Shown: one piece after another, positions 25,910-34,321 of the stretch
Numbering within the stretch: the stretch's first letter is position 1
Layout of the letters: each line of letters starts with the position of its first letter
NCBI GenBank assembly: GCA_035526825.1
Contig: DATLBT010000023.1
Span: 1-35,048, forward strand
DNA from: JACPFV01 sp035526825
GTDB taxonomy: Bacteria; Pseudomonadota; Gammaproteobacteria; Nevskiales; Nevskiaceae
Length of the DNA: 35,048 nucleotides
Reading direction: 5' to 3'
Notes under the pieces: generated by a model
Told to the model about the DNA's origin: nothing
Database searches by the model: none
What the model saw: only the letters and a program-made list of their open reading frames with translations
Program-made: the position numbers and the translations under genes

Positions 25910-27837
25910 TTGCCCTCGCATACGTCGTGCGCGTCCGACGCGAAATACGGCGCCTGCGGGCACTGCACGTAGCGCAGGCGCACGCCTTGCGGCTCGAGCA
26001 CGTCGCTGCGCATCTCTGACGGCGCATTGCGCAGCGCAGTGCCGGATTCGTGGACGCCGAGGAACGCGATCATGTCGTCCTGGTCGACGCCGTCGCCGGA
26101 CACGCCGAGCGCGCCAACCAGCGTCGTGCCGCGGTACAGCGGCACGGAGCCGGGAAAGATCTGGATGCCGTTGCGCAGTCGGTTGGTGCCATTGGCCGTC
26201 GCCGGCAGGCCGGTACAGGTGCCGGGCGCCGTGTCGCTGCCACCGAGGCCCGCGACGAACATCACGTGCTGGCCGACGGCATTGTTGACGAGGTCGAGCT
26301 GCAGGCCGGTGGCGAACACGCTCCACGCCGCGATCACGGGCGCGAACGGGCCGGCTGCCGTGTCCGGAATGCCGTCGGGGAAATACGGCCGCGCGAGGTT
26401 GCCGACCGCGCGGTTCGAGAAGGCGACGGCGCCGTCGGCGAGGGCCGTCGGCCGATCGAGGAAGGCCTGGGTGCGCGTGACGTAATCGCCGAGGTCGGAA
26501 GTACCGCCACCGAGGTATGCCGCGTCCGGCGTCGCGGTGAGGTCGGCGGCGGCGGCGGCATTGGAGAAGAACGCCGCGGTGCGCGCCTTCTGCAGCGACA
26601 CGTCGATGCCGAACACCGGCGCGTCACGCGAGCGGATCACGCCGAGCACCGCGCCGAAGCTGTCGACCACGGTCAGCGTGACGCGCGCTGGTGTGCCGAG
26701 CGGCCGGCGGATCTGCGCGCGTGCGCGGTTCGCGACCGCGAGCCCCGAGGCCAGCAGGTCGCGCACCTCGGTTGCGGTCAGCGCGGCTGCGCCCACCGCG
26801 GCGGCGTCGCTGGCGGCGCTCGGCGCGAAGCGCACGGCGTTGGCGCCATCCACCAGCGCGAAGCCGTCGAGCGCGGTGAACGGCGCCGGCGCCGCGCGCA
26901 CGCCTGAAGCCGGTTGGCCGAACGCGGTGCCCGCGACGATCGCCGCCGTGCTGTAGGTCGGCACCGCGACGCGCAAGCCTGCGACACCGTCGATCGAGGC
27001 GAAGGCCGGTGCGCTCGCGGGATTCGCGGCGAGGTCGGAGGCCTGCGCATCGCTGAAACGCAGCGTCAGCCCGCCCGCGGTGATGCGGTCGGCGCGGCGG
27101 TCGGCCGGGGCCGCAAAACCAGTGGTGGCGGCGAGCGCTATGAGCTCGTCGACCGACGAATCGCGATCGCGCACATCGAGATCAAGCGAATAGACGCCGT
27201 CCGCAACCACGCCGACGCCGCCCACCGGCGTGCCGTCCTTGTACAGCGGCAGGCCGCCCGGGTCAGCCGACAATCCCAGCGGCGCGCGCTGCGGACCCAC
27301 GCTCGGCCGGGTGACGCCATCGAAGCGCGTCACCAGGTCGGAGCAGGGCAGTTGCGAGAACTGCACGCCGAACAGCGGACCCGACGGCTGGCCCACCTCG
27401 CCGGGGTTGAAGTGCAGTTGCACGATCTGGCTCGCGGTGCGGGTCGAGAACGCATTGCCCTCGGAGGTGAGGTACGCCGCGGTAATGGCCTTGCTGATCG
27501 CGGCGAGGGTGTCGGGCACGCCGAGCGCGACGCCGTCGAGGCCGTCGAGCCCCGCGGTGACGCCGCGGCCGCCATCGGTCGCGATCAGCGTGTCGGCGCC
27601 GGTCATGCGAAAAACGCCGAGCACGTTGCCGACACGGTCGACGACGGCAATCGTCGCCGGCGCGCCGCGCGCCGAGGCCTCTTGCACCGCGCGCGCGATG
27701 ACGCCTTCGACGTCCGCGACGCTGAGCGATGTGGGCGTGTCCGCGCAATGGCCGTCGCAGCCGCCGCCGTCGAGGCCGCCGCTACCCCCGGTGCAGGCCG
27801 CGGCGAGCATTGCGAGCAGTGCGGCCGCGGATCTCAA
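25906..27837 (-). CDS. Lipoprotein with two GlcG/HbpS-like domains
   Basis: The 643-residue product begins with a lipoprotein signal ending LLAMLAAAC. Two copies of the GlcG/HbpS (heme-degrading/heme-binding) fold follow. Copy one starts at LSVADVEGVIARAVQEA with the strand TIAVVDRVGNVLGVFRM. Copy two starts at LTATEVRDLLASGLAVAN with VTLTVVDSFGAVLGVIRS, the helix QKARTAAFFSN and the diagnostic close GSVPLYRGTTLVGALGVSG followed by DQDDMIA. In Streptomyces, HbpS binds heme and senses redox stress with a two-component system. Heme handling for the neighbouring cytochromes is an inference. The TTG start at 27837 overlaps the stop of the FHA-decaheme gene (TTGA); the only nearby ATG would leave too short a signal. 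Confidence 0.8.
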   Translation of the reverse strand: MRSAAALLAMLAAACTGGSGGLDGGGCDGHCADTPTSLSVADVEGVIARAVQEASARGAPATIAVVDRVGNVLGVFRMTGADTLIATDGGRGVTAGLDGLDGVALGVPDTLAAISKAITAAYLTSEGNAFSTRTASQIVQLHFNPGEVGQPSGPLFGVQFSQLPCSDLVTRFDGVTRPSVGPQRAPLGLSADPGGLPLYKDGTPVGGVGVVADGVYSLDLDVRDRDSSVDELIALAATTGFAAPADRRADRITAGGLTLRFSDAQASDLAANPASAPAFASIDGVAGLRVAVPTYSTAAIVAGTAFGQPASGVRAAPAPFTALDGFALVDGANAVRFAPSAASDAAAVGAAALTATEVRDLLASGLAVANRARAQIRRPLGTPARVTLTVVDSFGAVLGVIRSRDAPVFGIDVSLQKARTAAFFSNAAAAADLTATPDAAYLGGGTSDLGDYVTRTQAFLDRPTALADGAVAFSNRAVGNLARPYFPDGIPDTAAGPFAPVIAAWSVFATGLQLDLVNNAVGQHVMFVAGLGGSDTAPGTCTGLPATANGTNRLRNGIQIFPGSVPLYRGTTLVGALGVSGDGVDQDDMIAFLGVHESGTALRNAPSEMRSDVLEPQGVRLRYVQCPQAPYFASDAHDVCEGK

Positions 27838-29498
27838 GGGGCCGGTACCTTGCGCGGTACGGGCGTGCCCATGCTCCCGGCCATGTGGAAGCCGTGGCAA
27901 TCGACACACGTGGTGCCCACTCGCGTGCTGCTGCTCTGATCGGCATGGCAGCCGCGGCAGTTGTCGATGCCGGGCAGCAGCAGGTCGGCGCTGGTCTTGG
28001 AGGCCTTCGCCTCGTGGCAGCGCGAGCAATCCTCGGTGCGGTGCGCGGCGTGGTCGAAGCGTGCGCCGGTGAGATAGCGCTGCGTCAGCGCCGGCGCATC
28101 GATGCGGTACGGCGCGTCGGCGTCGCCAGGCGTTGCCGTGACGACGTGGCACGAGCCGCATACGCGCCGCTCGAATACATCGGCGATCGCGAGTGCGGCG
28201 CGCTCATCCGCCCACGCCAGCGCAGCTTGTGCCTGCGCCGGCGCCAGCACCTCGCCCGGGCGCCGCAGCAGCCGCACGATCGCGGGCGCCGCCGGATCCT
28301 TCACTTCGCCGGCCAGCGCCAAGCGCGCGAAGTGGCCGCGGATGATCGCAGACACCTGCTGCGGCATGCCATGCGGCAACTCGCGCGCGGGTGCATCGGT
28401 ATCGAACTCCAGGCGGTGGCAGCTGGCGCATTGGTCCTGCATGCGCAGCGGCTGGAAGCCTTCGCCCGCCGGCACGTGGCAATCGGCGCAGGCCATGACG
28501 CGCTTGCCCTCGGGCGATGCGATGCCCGCGGCGGCGAGGTGCAGGTCGTGCGGAAACAGGAGATGCGGCTCCTCGCGCTGCACAGTGGCGCGCGTGAGCT
28601 CGACGCGGTGCGCCTCGTTGTCCTTCCACGCGGGCAGGTTGAAGCTGAAGTCGGGATGCGCGTCGTCGAATCGCGCCGCCGGCTCGAGATTGGCCTCCGC
28701 GAAACGCTCGCCCGGCCTGGCATGGCAGTCGGTGCACAGCGTTGGCTTGCGCGCGACGAGGCCATCGCGGCCATTATGCTCGCCGTGGCAGCTGCCGCAG
28801 CGCGCCTCGGCGAGGCCGGGCAGGGCAAGCAGCTCCGGGCGTGAGCTGTGGTGCGGCTGATCGCGATGGCAATCGAGGCAGGCCGCGTTGCCCACCGGGA
28901 TGAAAGGGGCCTGGTGGCAGCGGCTGCATTCCGCGATGAAGCCGGCGTGTGCGCCGCTCGAGGGGCCGGCCTGCCAGAGCGCATCGACCGACGGACCGGC
29001 AACCGCGCTCGGGCCGAAGCGCAGCGCGACCGGCAGCAGCAACAGCAGGCCGAGCACCAGCGCGACCAGGGCCCACGCCCAGCGGCGCCGGCCGAGTCCC
29101 GCCTGCTCGAGTGACATCAGGTAGAGGCCGCGACGCGAACCTTGCGCCTCGCGCGCGCTGACGCGCTCCTCGATCGTCAGCAGCAGGTCGATGCCCGGTT
29201 CCGGGTTGCCGACGACGACCCGGAAGCGGCCGAGGTCGACGATGTCGCCCACGCCCAGCGCCGCGCCCTGCACGGGCGAGCCGTTGAGCCACACCGGGTT
29301 GGGGCCCTGGCACTCGATGCGATAGCCGCCGCCGGGTTGCAGGCGGATCTCGGCGTGGGCCAGCGTGACGCGGATGTCGGACAGCACGACGTGCTGGTCG
29401 GTGCCGCGGCCAATCGTGACGCGGTCGACCTCCAGCACCTCGTCGCTGGCGACCTCGAGGCCGCCGAGCGACTCCATCCTGCGCAACGTGACGTGCAC
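27834..29498 (-). CDS. FHA domain - transmembrane - decaheme cytochrome c
   Basis: The 554-residue protein has an N-terminal FHA domain (about 1-108) with the motif TIGRGTDQHVVLSD (G30, R31), T45 where Ser is usual, H48 and the NG turn at 72-73. Three arginines (137-139) precede one membrane helix at about 140-158, which puts the FHA domain in the cytoplasm. The rest is exported and carries ten CXXCH motifs, with first cysteines at 191, 207, 234, 255, 337, 357, 447, 491, 514 and 531. FHA domains bind phosphothreonine peptides, so a phosphorylated cytoplasmic partner could dock onto this inner-membrane electron carrier. GTG 29498 keeps the first FHA strand; ATG 29477 would trim it. The gene lies eight bases after the cytochrome b stop. 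Confidence 0.92.
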   Translation of the reverse strand: MHVTLRRMESLGGLEVASDEVLEVDRVTIGRGTDQHVVLSDIRVTLAHAEIRLQPGGGYRIECQGPNPVWLNGSPVQGAALGVGDIVDLGRFRVVVGNPEPGIDLLLTIEERVSAREAQGSRRGLYLMSLEQAGLGRRRWAWALVALVLGLLLLLPVALRFGPSAVAGPSVDALWQAGPSSGAHAGFIAECSRCHQAPFIPVGNAACLDCHRDQPHHSSRPELLALPGLAEARCGSCHGEHNGRDGLVARKPTLCTDCHARPGERFAEANLEPAARFDDAHPDFSFNLPAWKDNEAHRVELTRATVQREEPHLLFPHDLHLAAAGIASPEGKRVMACADCHVPAGEGFQPLRMQDQCASCHRLEFDTDAPARELPHGMPQQVSAIIRGHFARLALAGEVKDPAAPAIVRLLRRPGEVLAPAQAQAALAWADERAALAIADVFERRVCGSCHVVTATPGDADAPYRIDAPALTQRYLTGARFDHAAHRTEDCSRCHEAKASKTSADLLLPGIDNCRGCHADQSSSTRVGTTCVDCHGFHMAGSMGTPVPRKVPAP

Positions 29499-29506
29499 GG
29501 CCGGCG

Positions 29507-30415
29507 CTACCAGTAAAGGAACACGGAGACGATGTGCGCCGTCAGCGCGGCCAGCAGCGCCGCGGTCAGCGGCACGTGCCAGTACAGCCAGATCTGCAGG
29601 CGCGCGTGGATCTGCACGTCGCGATTCACGCGGTCGACGAGCTCGTTGCGGCGCGTCAGCAGCTCCAGCAGCTGCTTCAGCCGCTCCAGCTGCGGGTCGC
29701 GGTCGGTCACGACCAGCGAGGTGGTTGCGAGGAACACCATCTGCTCGGTGGCCACGCTCTGCGCGCTGCTTGCCGCGAGCTTCGCGCGCAGGCTCTCCCC
29801 GACCAGCGCCATTTCCTGCGCGCGCTCGTCCTGCGAGGGACTGCTCAACTGGTCGCGCCAGCCACCGCCGATGCGCAGGCGCTCGGCCGAGCGCAGCACG
29901 CTGCGGTGCACCTCGGGCGTGATGGCGTCCGCGAGGCGGATGGCGGACTCGTTGAGCTCGAGGATCTCGTCGAGCCAGGCCTCGCGCGTGGACTGCGCGC
30001 GATTGTCGGTGATGAGTCGAGGGTAGCGCGCGTAGGCCACCACGCCGTAAACGCCGCTGGCGATCACCAGCACCATCAGGGCGTAAGCCAGCGTGTGCAG
30101 GTTCGCGCCGAACTGGAAGCCGGTGTGCAGCGTCGCCAGCACCAGCAGCGACAGCCCGAGGTAAACGTGCGCCGAGACCCAGCCCTTGACCGTGCCGAGC
30201 CGCGAGGCATACCGGCGCTTGCGCACGCCGAGCCACGACAGCAGCACGATGATGAGAGCCGCCACCGTGCCGAGCGTGTAGCCCAGCCAGGTGCCGCCGT
30301 TGGCGCCGTCGGCGGGCTCGTGCCACGCATAGATCGCGGTCGCGACACCGCAGAGCGCCAGCGCAGCCTTGAGCCAGCGCCAGTGTGCGTGGCGCATGAA
30401 CGATTCATGGAACAT
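29507..30415 (-). CDS. Diheme cytochrome b-like membrane protein
   Basis: The 302-residue protein has about five membrane helices (14-31, 43-64, 80-100, 106-128, 276-300) and a soluble, coiled-coil-prone helical insert at 135-270 facing one side. Helix 3 has H83 and H97 and helix 5 has H280 and H294, each pair 14 residues apart, the classic spacing for two stacked bis-histidine b hemes; H107 is a further candidate. This suggests electron exchange between the quinone pool and c-type hemes across the inner membrane. I do not recognise a named family. The gene sits between the Fe-S fusion protein and the FHA-decaheme protein. ATG 30415 is a choice; ATG 30397 is also possible. Confidence 0.75.
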   Translation of the reverse strand: MFHESFMRHAHWRWLKAALALCGVATAIYAWHEPADGANGGTWLGYTLGTVAALIIVLLSWLGVRKRRYASRLGTVKGWVSAHVYLGLSLLVLATLHTGFQFGANLHTLAYALMVLVIASGVYGVVAYARYPRLITDNRAQSTREAWLDEILELNESAIRLADAITPEVHRSVLRSAERLRIGGGWRDQLSSPSQDERAQEMALVGESLRAKLAASSAQSVATEQMVFLATTSLVVTDRDPQLERLKQLLELLTRRNELVDRVNRDVQIHARLQIWLYWHVPLTAALLAALTAHIVSVFLYW

Positions 30416-30429
30416 GCCGGGCCGGGCCC

Positions 30430-32826
30430 TCAGTTCGTGCGCGCGACGCGCATGAAGTCTTCGGGGCTTACGCGGATCGCGGCGCCGGTGGGGCACGCGC
30501 GCACGCAGGCCGGGCCGCCGGTGAGGTCCTTGCACATGTCGCACTTCGCCGCCTTCTTGGCGGCGTCCGGGTTGTAGCCCGGTTCATGGCGTCCGGGTTC
30601 GCTGCCCTGGCCGAACAGCATCCAGCGCCACAGGCTCGGCGCCTCGGGGGTCATCACCCCCATCTGGATCACGCCATAGGGGCAGTTGCGCTCGCAATTG
30701 CCACAGCCGATGCAGCTGTCGGTGATGAAGACCTCGCCGCTGGCCGAGCGGCGGATCGCGTCGGGCGGGCAGTCCTTCATGCAGTGCGGATGCTCGCAGT
30801 GCCGGCACGACGTCGGCACGTGCAGGTTCTGGAACGTGGGCCCGGCCTCGCGGTCGAGGCGGGACACGTTGCCATGGGTGTCGGCGCAGGCCTTCTCGCA
30901 CTGGTCGCAACGCACGCACAGCCCCTCGTCGATGAGGAGGACGTCGGTGGCCTCGCCGACGCCCTGCTGCAGCAGGAAGCCGATGACGCCGCCTTCCTGC
31001 TTGGCGTGCTGCGCGTGGACGTTGGCGGTAAGCCGGTCCTTGTAGGTGCGCGCGACCTGGTCGCGAATCTCCGGCTCGCGGTCCATCAGCTCCTTGAACG
31101 GCTCGCCTTCGAGCCGGATCGTCTCGGTGGCCACGGCAGCGCGCACGGTCGCCGTGCGCAGGCCCTCCGACATGAGTGCCATCTCGCCAACGTACTGGCC
31201 AGCCGGGACATAGGCCAGCACCACATCGCGGCCGCCGACGTCGCGCGTGATCATCACGGAGCCCTTCCGCACCAGGTGCAGGCAGTCGCCGGGATCGCCC
31301 TGGCGGAACAGCACGTCGTTGGCGCGGAAGCGCTCGATGCGCGCGGTGGCGACGACCGGGGCCAGCACTGCGGCGTCGATGTTCGGCACGAAGTGGGTCT
31401 GGATCGCGCGGCGGATGAACACCTCGTCGACCACGCGCTTGACGTCGGCGACCGAGTTGATCAGCTTGTTCATCGAGCGACGCGGCGTCTCGATCAGCAC
31501 GCAATCGTCGCCGGCGCGCACCGTCGCCGAGCGCCGCCGGCCGGAAATGAGGCTCATCTCGCCGAAGAAATCGCCCGCTTTGAGCCGCACGATGTTGAGG
31601 GGGTCGGCCGGGTCGATCTCGACCTCCACCGTGCCCTCGACGATCGAGTAAAAGCTGTCGGTGTAGTCGTTGCGCCTGAACAGCGCCTCGCCCGGCGCCG
31701 GCGTACGCACGTCGCTGTCGAGCAGGAATTCGCGCAGCTGCAGCGGCGTGAGCGGCGCCAGCACCGGCACGCGGCTCTGGATGGTCAGCAGCGCGGCATC
31801 GATGTCGCCCCAGTGGGGCACGCGCTCGAACTTGGCGCGCAGCAGCGGCGTGTCGGCGGGCTCGACGTTGCGGCCCTCGATGAACTCGATGACCTCGAAG
31901 CCCTGGTTCATCGCCTGCTTGATCAGCGGAAAGCCGGCGAGCGCGCCGACGATGTACAGGCCCGACACGTTGGATTCGTAATTGGGCGACACCGCGGGGA
32001 CGCTGTTCGGATCCTTGCTGGGGAACTCGACCCCGCACGACTCGACGAACTTGCGCGGCGGCATGGCACCCAAACGCGCAATCACGCGGCGACAGTCGAC
32101 GGTGACTTCACCGCTATCGGTGGTGATGGTGAGCCGGCCGCCCGGCCCATCCTCGGCCGGTTCGGCCTTCGCGATCGCGGCCTTGTACAGGCATTGCATC
32201 TGGCCAGAGCCGATGGCCTTGATCACGGCCGCGTTGTTGGCTTCCTTGGCGCGGGTGAATTCGCTGTCCCGGTTGAGGATCGTCACGCGGTTGTGGTCCA
32301 TCAGCGCGAGCGCGTTCTCGATGCCCGCGTCGCCGGCACCGACGATGACGATCGACTCGTCCTGGTATTCGTCCGGGTCGTCGAGCTGGTACTGCACGAA
32401 CGGCGCGTCCTCGCCCGGCACGCCGAGCTTGCGGATGTTGCCTTGCAGCCCGATCGCGAGCACGACGAACTCGGCGGTGAGCGTCGCGCCGCTTTTCAGC
32501 GTAAGCGTGAAGCCGCCTTTCTGTCCGGCGATGGCGGTCACCGGCGAGGCCATGCGCGCCTGCAGTTTCAGCGCCGCGGCACCCTTGGCCCAGTTCGACA
32601 GGATCTGCTCGCGCCGGCCCGCCTCGAACGGCAGCGGGCTGCGCAGCGGCAGCACGCCGGGCTCGGCCATGACGTGCTTGCCCTTCTGGTAACGAAAGAT
32701 GGTGTTGGACAGGTGCGGCTCGGCTTCGAGCAGTACGTACGACAGCCCGAGCTCGGCAGCGCGTGCGGCAGCCGAGAGCCCCGACGGGCCTGAGCCGACG
32801 ATCGCAATGCGAAATGAATCTCCCAC
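30430..32826 (-). CDS. FAD oxidoreductase - dual cNMP-binding - four [4Fe-4S] ferredoxin fusion
   Basis: The 798-residue protein has no signal peptide and should be cytoplasmic. Residues 5-325 form a pyridine nucleotide-disulfide-type flavoprotein with dinucleotide loops GSGPSG (11-16) and GAGDAG (163-168). Two CRP-like cyclic-nucleotide-binding domains follow (about 350-465 and 475-595). Both have the phosphate-binding cassette with its arginine: FGEMSLISGRRRSATV with R432, and VGEMALMSEGLRTATV with R557. The C-terminus is a DmsB/NrfC-like ferredoxin domain with sixteen cysteines (637/640/643/647, 674/677/682/686, 705/708/711/715, 762/765/774/778) for four [4Fe-4S] clusters. It could move electrons between NAD(P)H and the neighbouring cytochrome b under cNMP control; this is inference. 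The GTG start has GGGGAG upstream. First gene of the operon. Confidence 0.92.
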   Translation of the reverse strand: MGDSFRIAIVGSGPSGLSAAARAAELGLSYVLLEAEPHLSNTIFRYQKGKHVMAEPGVLPLRSPLPFEAGRREQILSNWAKGAAALKLQARMASPVTAIAGQKGGFTLTLKSGATLTAEFVVLAIGLQGNIRKLGVPGEDAPFVQYQLDDPDEYQDESIVIVGAGDAGIENALALMDHNRVTILNRDSEFTRAKEANNAAVIKAIGSGQMQCLYKAAIAKAEPAEDGPGGRLTITTDSGEVTVDCRRVIARLGAMPPRKFVESCGVEFPSKDPNSVPAVSPNYESNVSGLYIVGALAGFPLIKQAMNQGFEVIEFIEGRNVEPADTPLLRAKFERVPHWGDIDAALLTIQSRVPVLAPLTPLQLREFLLDSDVRTPAPGEALFRRNDYTDSFYSIVEGTVEVEIDPADPLNIVRLKAGDFFGEMSLISGRRRSATVRAGDDCVLIETPRRSMNKLINSVADVKRVVDEVFIRRAIQTHFVPNIDAAVLAPVVATARIERFRANDVLFRQGDPGDCLHLVRKGSVMITRDVGGRDVVLAYVPAGQYVGEMALMSEGLRTATVRAAVATETIRLEGEPFKELMDREPEIRDQVARTYKDRLTANVHAQHAKQEGGVIGFLLQQGVGEATDVLLIDEGLCVRCDQCEKACADTHGNVSRLDREAGPTFQNLHVPTSCRHCEHPHCMKDCPPDAIRRSASGEVFITDSCIGCGNCERNCPYGVIQMGVMTPEAPSLWRWMLFGQGSEPGRHEPGYNPDAAKKAAKCDMCKDLTGGPACVRACPTGAAIRVSPEDFMRVARTN

Positions 32827-32858
32827 CGAACTCCCCAGTCGCCCCCCGGACCTCGGCC

Positions 32859-32887
32859 AGCCTAGAATGCCGCACCACTCGCCGCAA
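32859..32887 (-). promoter_or_regulatory. Possible promoter of the cytochrome operon
   Basis: In the 69-base gap between divergent starts, the minus strand shows TTGCGG (32887-32882) and TAGGCT (32864-32859) with a 17-base spacer. On the plus strand, TAGAAT at 32863-32868 could be a -10 box for the pentaheme gene, but without a clear -35. The two would overlap, so the genes may be regulated together. Confidence 0.3.
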
Positions 32888-32895
32888 GGACTCCT

Positions 32896-34227
32896 TTGGT
32901 TCTGCGCATCCTCGTCGCGCTGTTCGCCATCGTCGCTGCAGCGGCCGCGCCCGCTGCCGAACCAACAGGCCGTTCCCTCGATACGACCGCTGCGCGGGCG
33001 ACCCAGGACCGGCATCTCGGGGTTGCGACGTGCGCGGGCAGCGCGTGCCACGGGGCCAGCCGCCTCCGGGGCGGTGCGGTGCGCCAGGACGAATACCTGC
33101 GCTGGCAGCGCGATGACGACCACGCGCGCGCCTTCACCAGCTTGCGCAACGATCGTTCGCGCCGGATCGCTGCGAACCTGGGCATCCAGGACGCGGCGGC
33201 GGCGCCTGAATGCCTGACTTGCCACGCGGATGTGGTGCCGGCCGCGGGGCGAGGCGAGCGTTTTCAGCTGTCGGACGGCGTCGGCTGCGAGACCTGCCAT
33301 GGCGCAGCGGAGCGCTGGCTGTCGCCGCACGTGCGGGGCTACAAGAGCCACGCCGAGCGGCTCGCGCACGGCCTCTACCCGACCTGGGAGCCCGCGGCCC
33401 GCGCGGAGTTGTGCCTGTCATGCCACCAGGGCGATGCGCGCCGGCCCATGACGCACGCGATCATGGGCGCGGGTCATCCGCCGCTACTGTTCGAGCTGGA
33501 TACCTTCACGGCGCTGCAGCCGGCGCACTTCGACGTCGATGCCGATTACATCGCGCGCAAGGGCCGGCCCGACGATGCGCGCCTCTGGATCACCGGCCAG
33601 GCCACGGCCGCGCGAGTGCAGTTGGCGGGCCTTGCCGAACGCGCGCTCGGCGGCGCGCTGTTCCCGGAACTCGCGTTCTTCGATTGCAACGCCTGCCACC
33701 ACCCGATGCAGCCCGCGCGCTGGCAGCCGCAGCCGGGTTTTGCGCCCGGGCGAGTGCGCGTCGCCGATGCCTCCTTTTACCTCACCGCGCTATGGCTGGA
33801 GGCGGTGAAGCCGGACCTTGCAGCGCGCTGGCGCGAGGAGCTGGCGCAGCTTCACGAGGCGAGCGGGCAGGGCGCGACGGAGCTGCGGGCGCGCGCTGCA
33901 GCCGCCATTGCGCTGCTGGAGCGCGAGGTGCTGCCGCTAGCGCGCGCCCACGCGCACGACGCCGCGCAACTGCGCCGGGTTGCGCTTTTGCTGCTCGACC
34001 ACACCGCGACCGAGCGCGCCGGGGACTTCTCGGTCGCCGAGCAAACGGCGATGGCAACCGCAGTCTTCGCGACCGCATTGGGCCAGTCCGCCGGCACCAA
34101 GCCGTCAAAGGCCCTGCAGGACGCTATCAGCCAGGTCTACGCCGCCGTCGAGAATCGCGACCGCTACGAGCCGGAAAAACTGCGCGCGGCGCTTCGCGCG
34201 GTACGCGAGCAGATGGCGAAGAAGTAG
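32896..34227 (+). CDS. Pentaheme cytochrome c (c554-like)
   Basis: The 443-residue protein has a signal peptide (LRILVALFAIVAAAAAPAAE). Five heme sites follow: an unusual CX4CH at 46-51 (CAGSACHG), then CXXCH at 106, 131, 173 and 264, the last as CNACHH. The start of the heme region and the stretch MGAGHPPLLFELDTF with H194 resemble the cytochrome c554-like multiheme family. The C-terminal 170 residues are helical and heme-free. It should be a periplasmic electron carrier. The TTG start has AAGGA five bases upstream. It is divergent from the flavoprotein-led operon across 69 bases, so shared regulation is likely. Confidence 0.88.
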   Translation: MVLRILVALFAIVAAAAAPAAEPTGRSLDTTAARATQDRHLGVATCAGSACHGASRLRGGAVRQDEYLRWQRDDDHARAFTSLRNDRSRRIAANLGIQDAAAAPECLTCHADVVPAAGRGERFQLSDGVGCETCHGAAERWLSPHVRGYKSHAERLAHGLYPTWEPAARAELCLSCHQGDARRPMTHAIMGAGHPPLLFELDTFTALQPAHFDVDADYIARKGRPDDARLWITGQATAARVQLAGLAERALGGALFPELAFFDCNACHHPMQPARWQPQPGFAPGRVRVADASFYLTALWLEAVKPDLAARWREELAQLHEASGQGATELRARAAAAIALLEREVLPLARAHAHDAAQLRRVALLLLDHTATERAGDFSVAEQTAMATAVFATALGQSAGTKPSKALQDAISQVYAAVENRDRYEPEKLRAALRAVREQMAKK

Positions 34228-34251
34228 AGCTCGCTGCGCGGTTGGAGCTTT

Positions 34252-34312
34252 TGTTGGAGGAGCCCTGGCCCCGATGTTGTGCACCGACATCGGGCCCAGG
34301 GGCCCTCCCACA
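34252..34312. repeat. Intergenic palindromic REP-like repeat, copy 2 (inverted)
   Basis: This 61-base palindrome is the reverse complement of the element at 9057-9118 apart from one indel and a few substitutions; the first 31 bases read from its right end are identical to the left part of copy 1. It lies 24 bases after the pentaheme stop and just before the end of the convergent pilJ, where it may also serve as a hairpin between converging transcripts. Confidence 0.85.
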
Positions 34313-34321
34313 AAGCCGTTG

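Noticed and set aside
32827..33369. Upstream extension of the flavoprotein fusion frame on the minus strand
   Set aside because: The added residues are antisense to the pentaheme gene, lack any motif, and GGGGAG plus the Rossmann start support GTG 32826.
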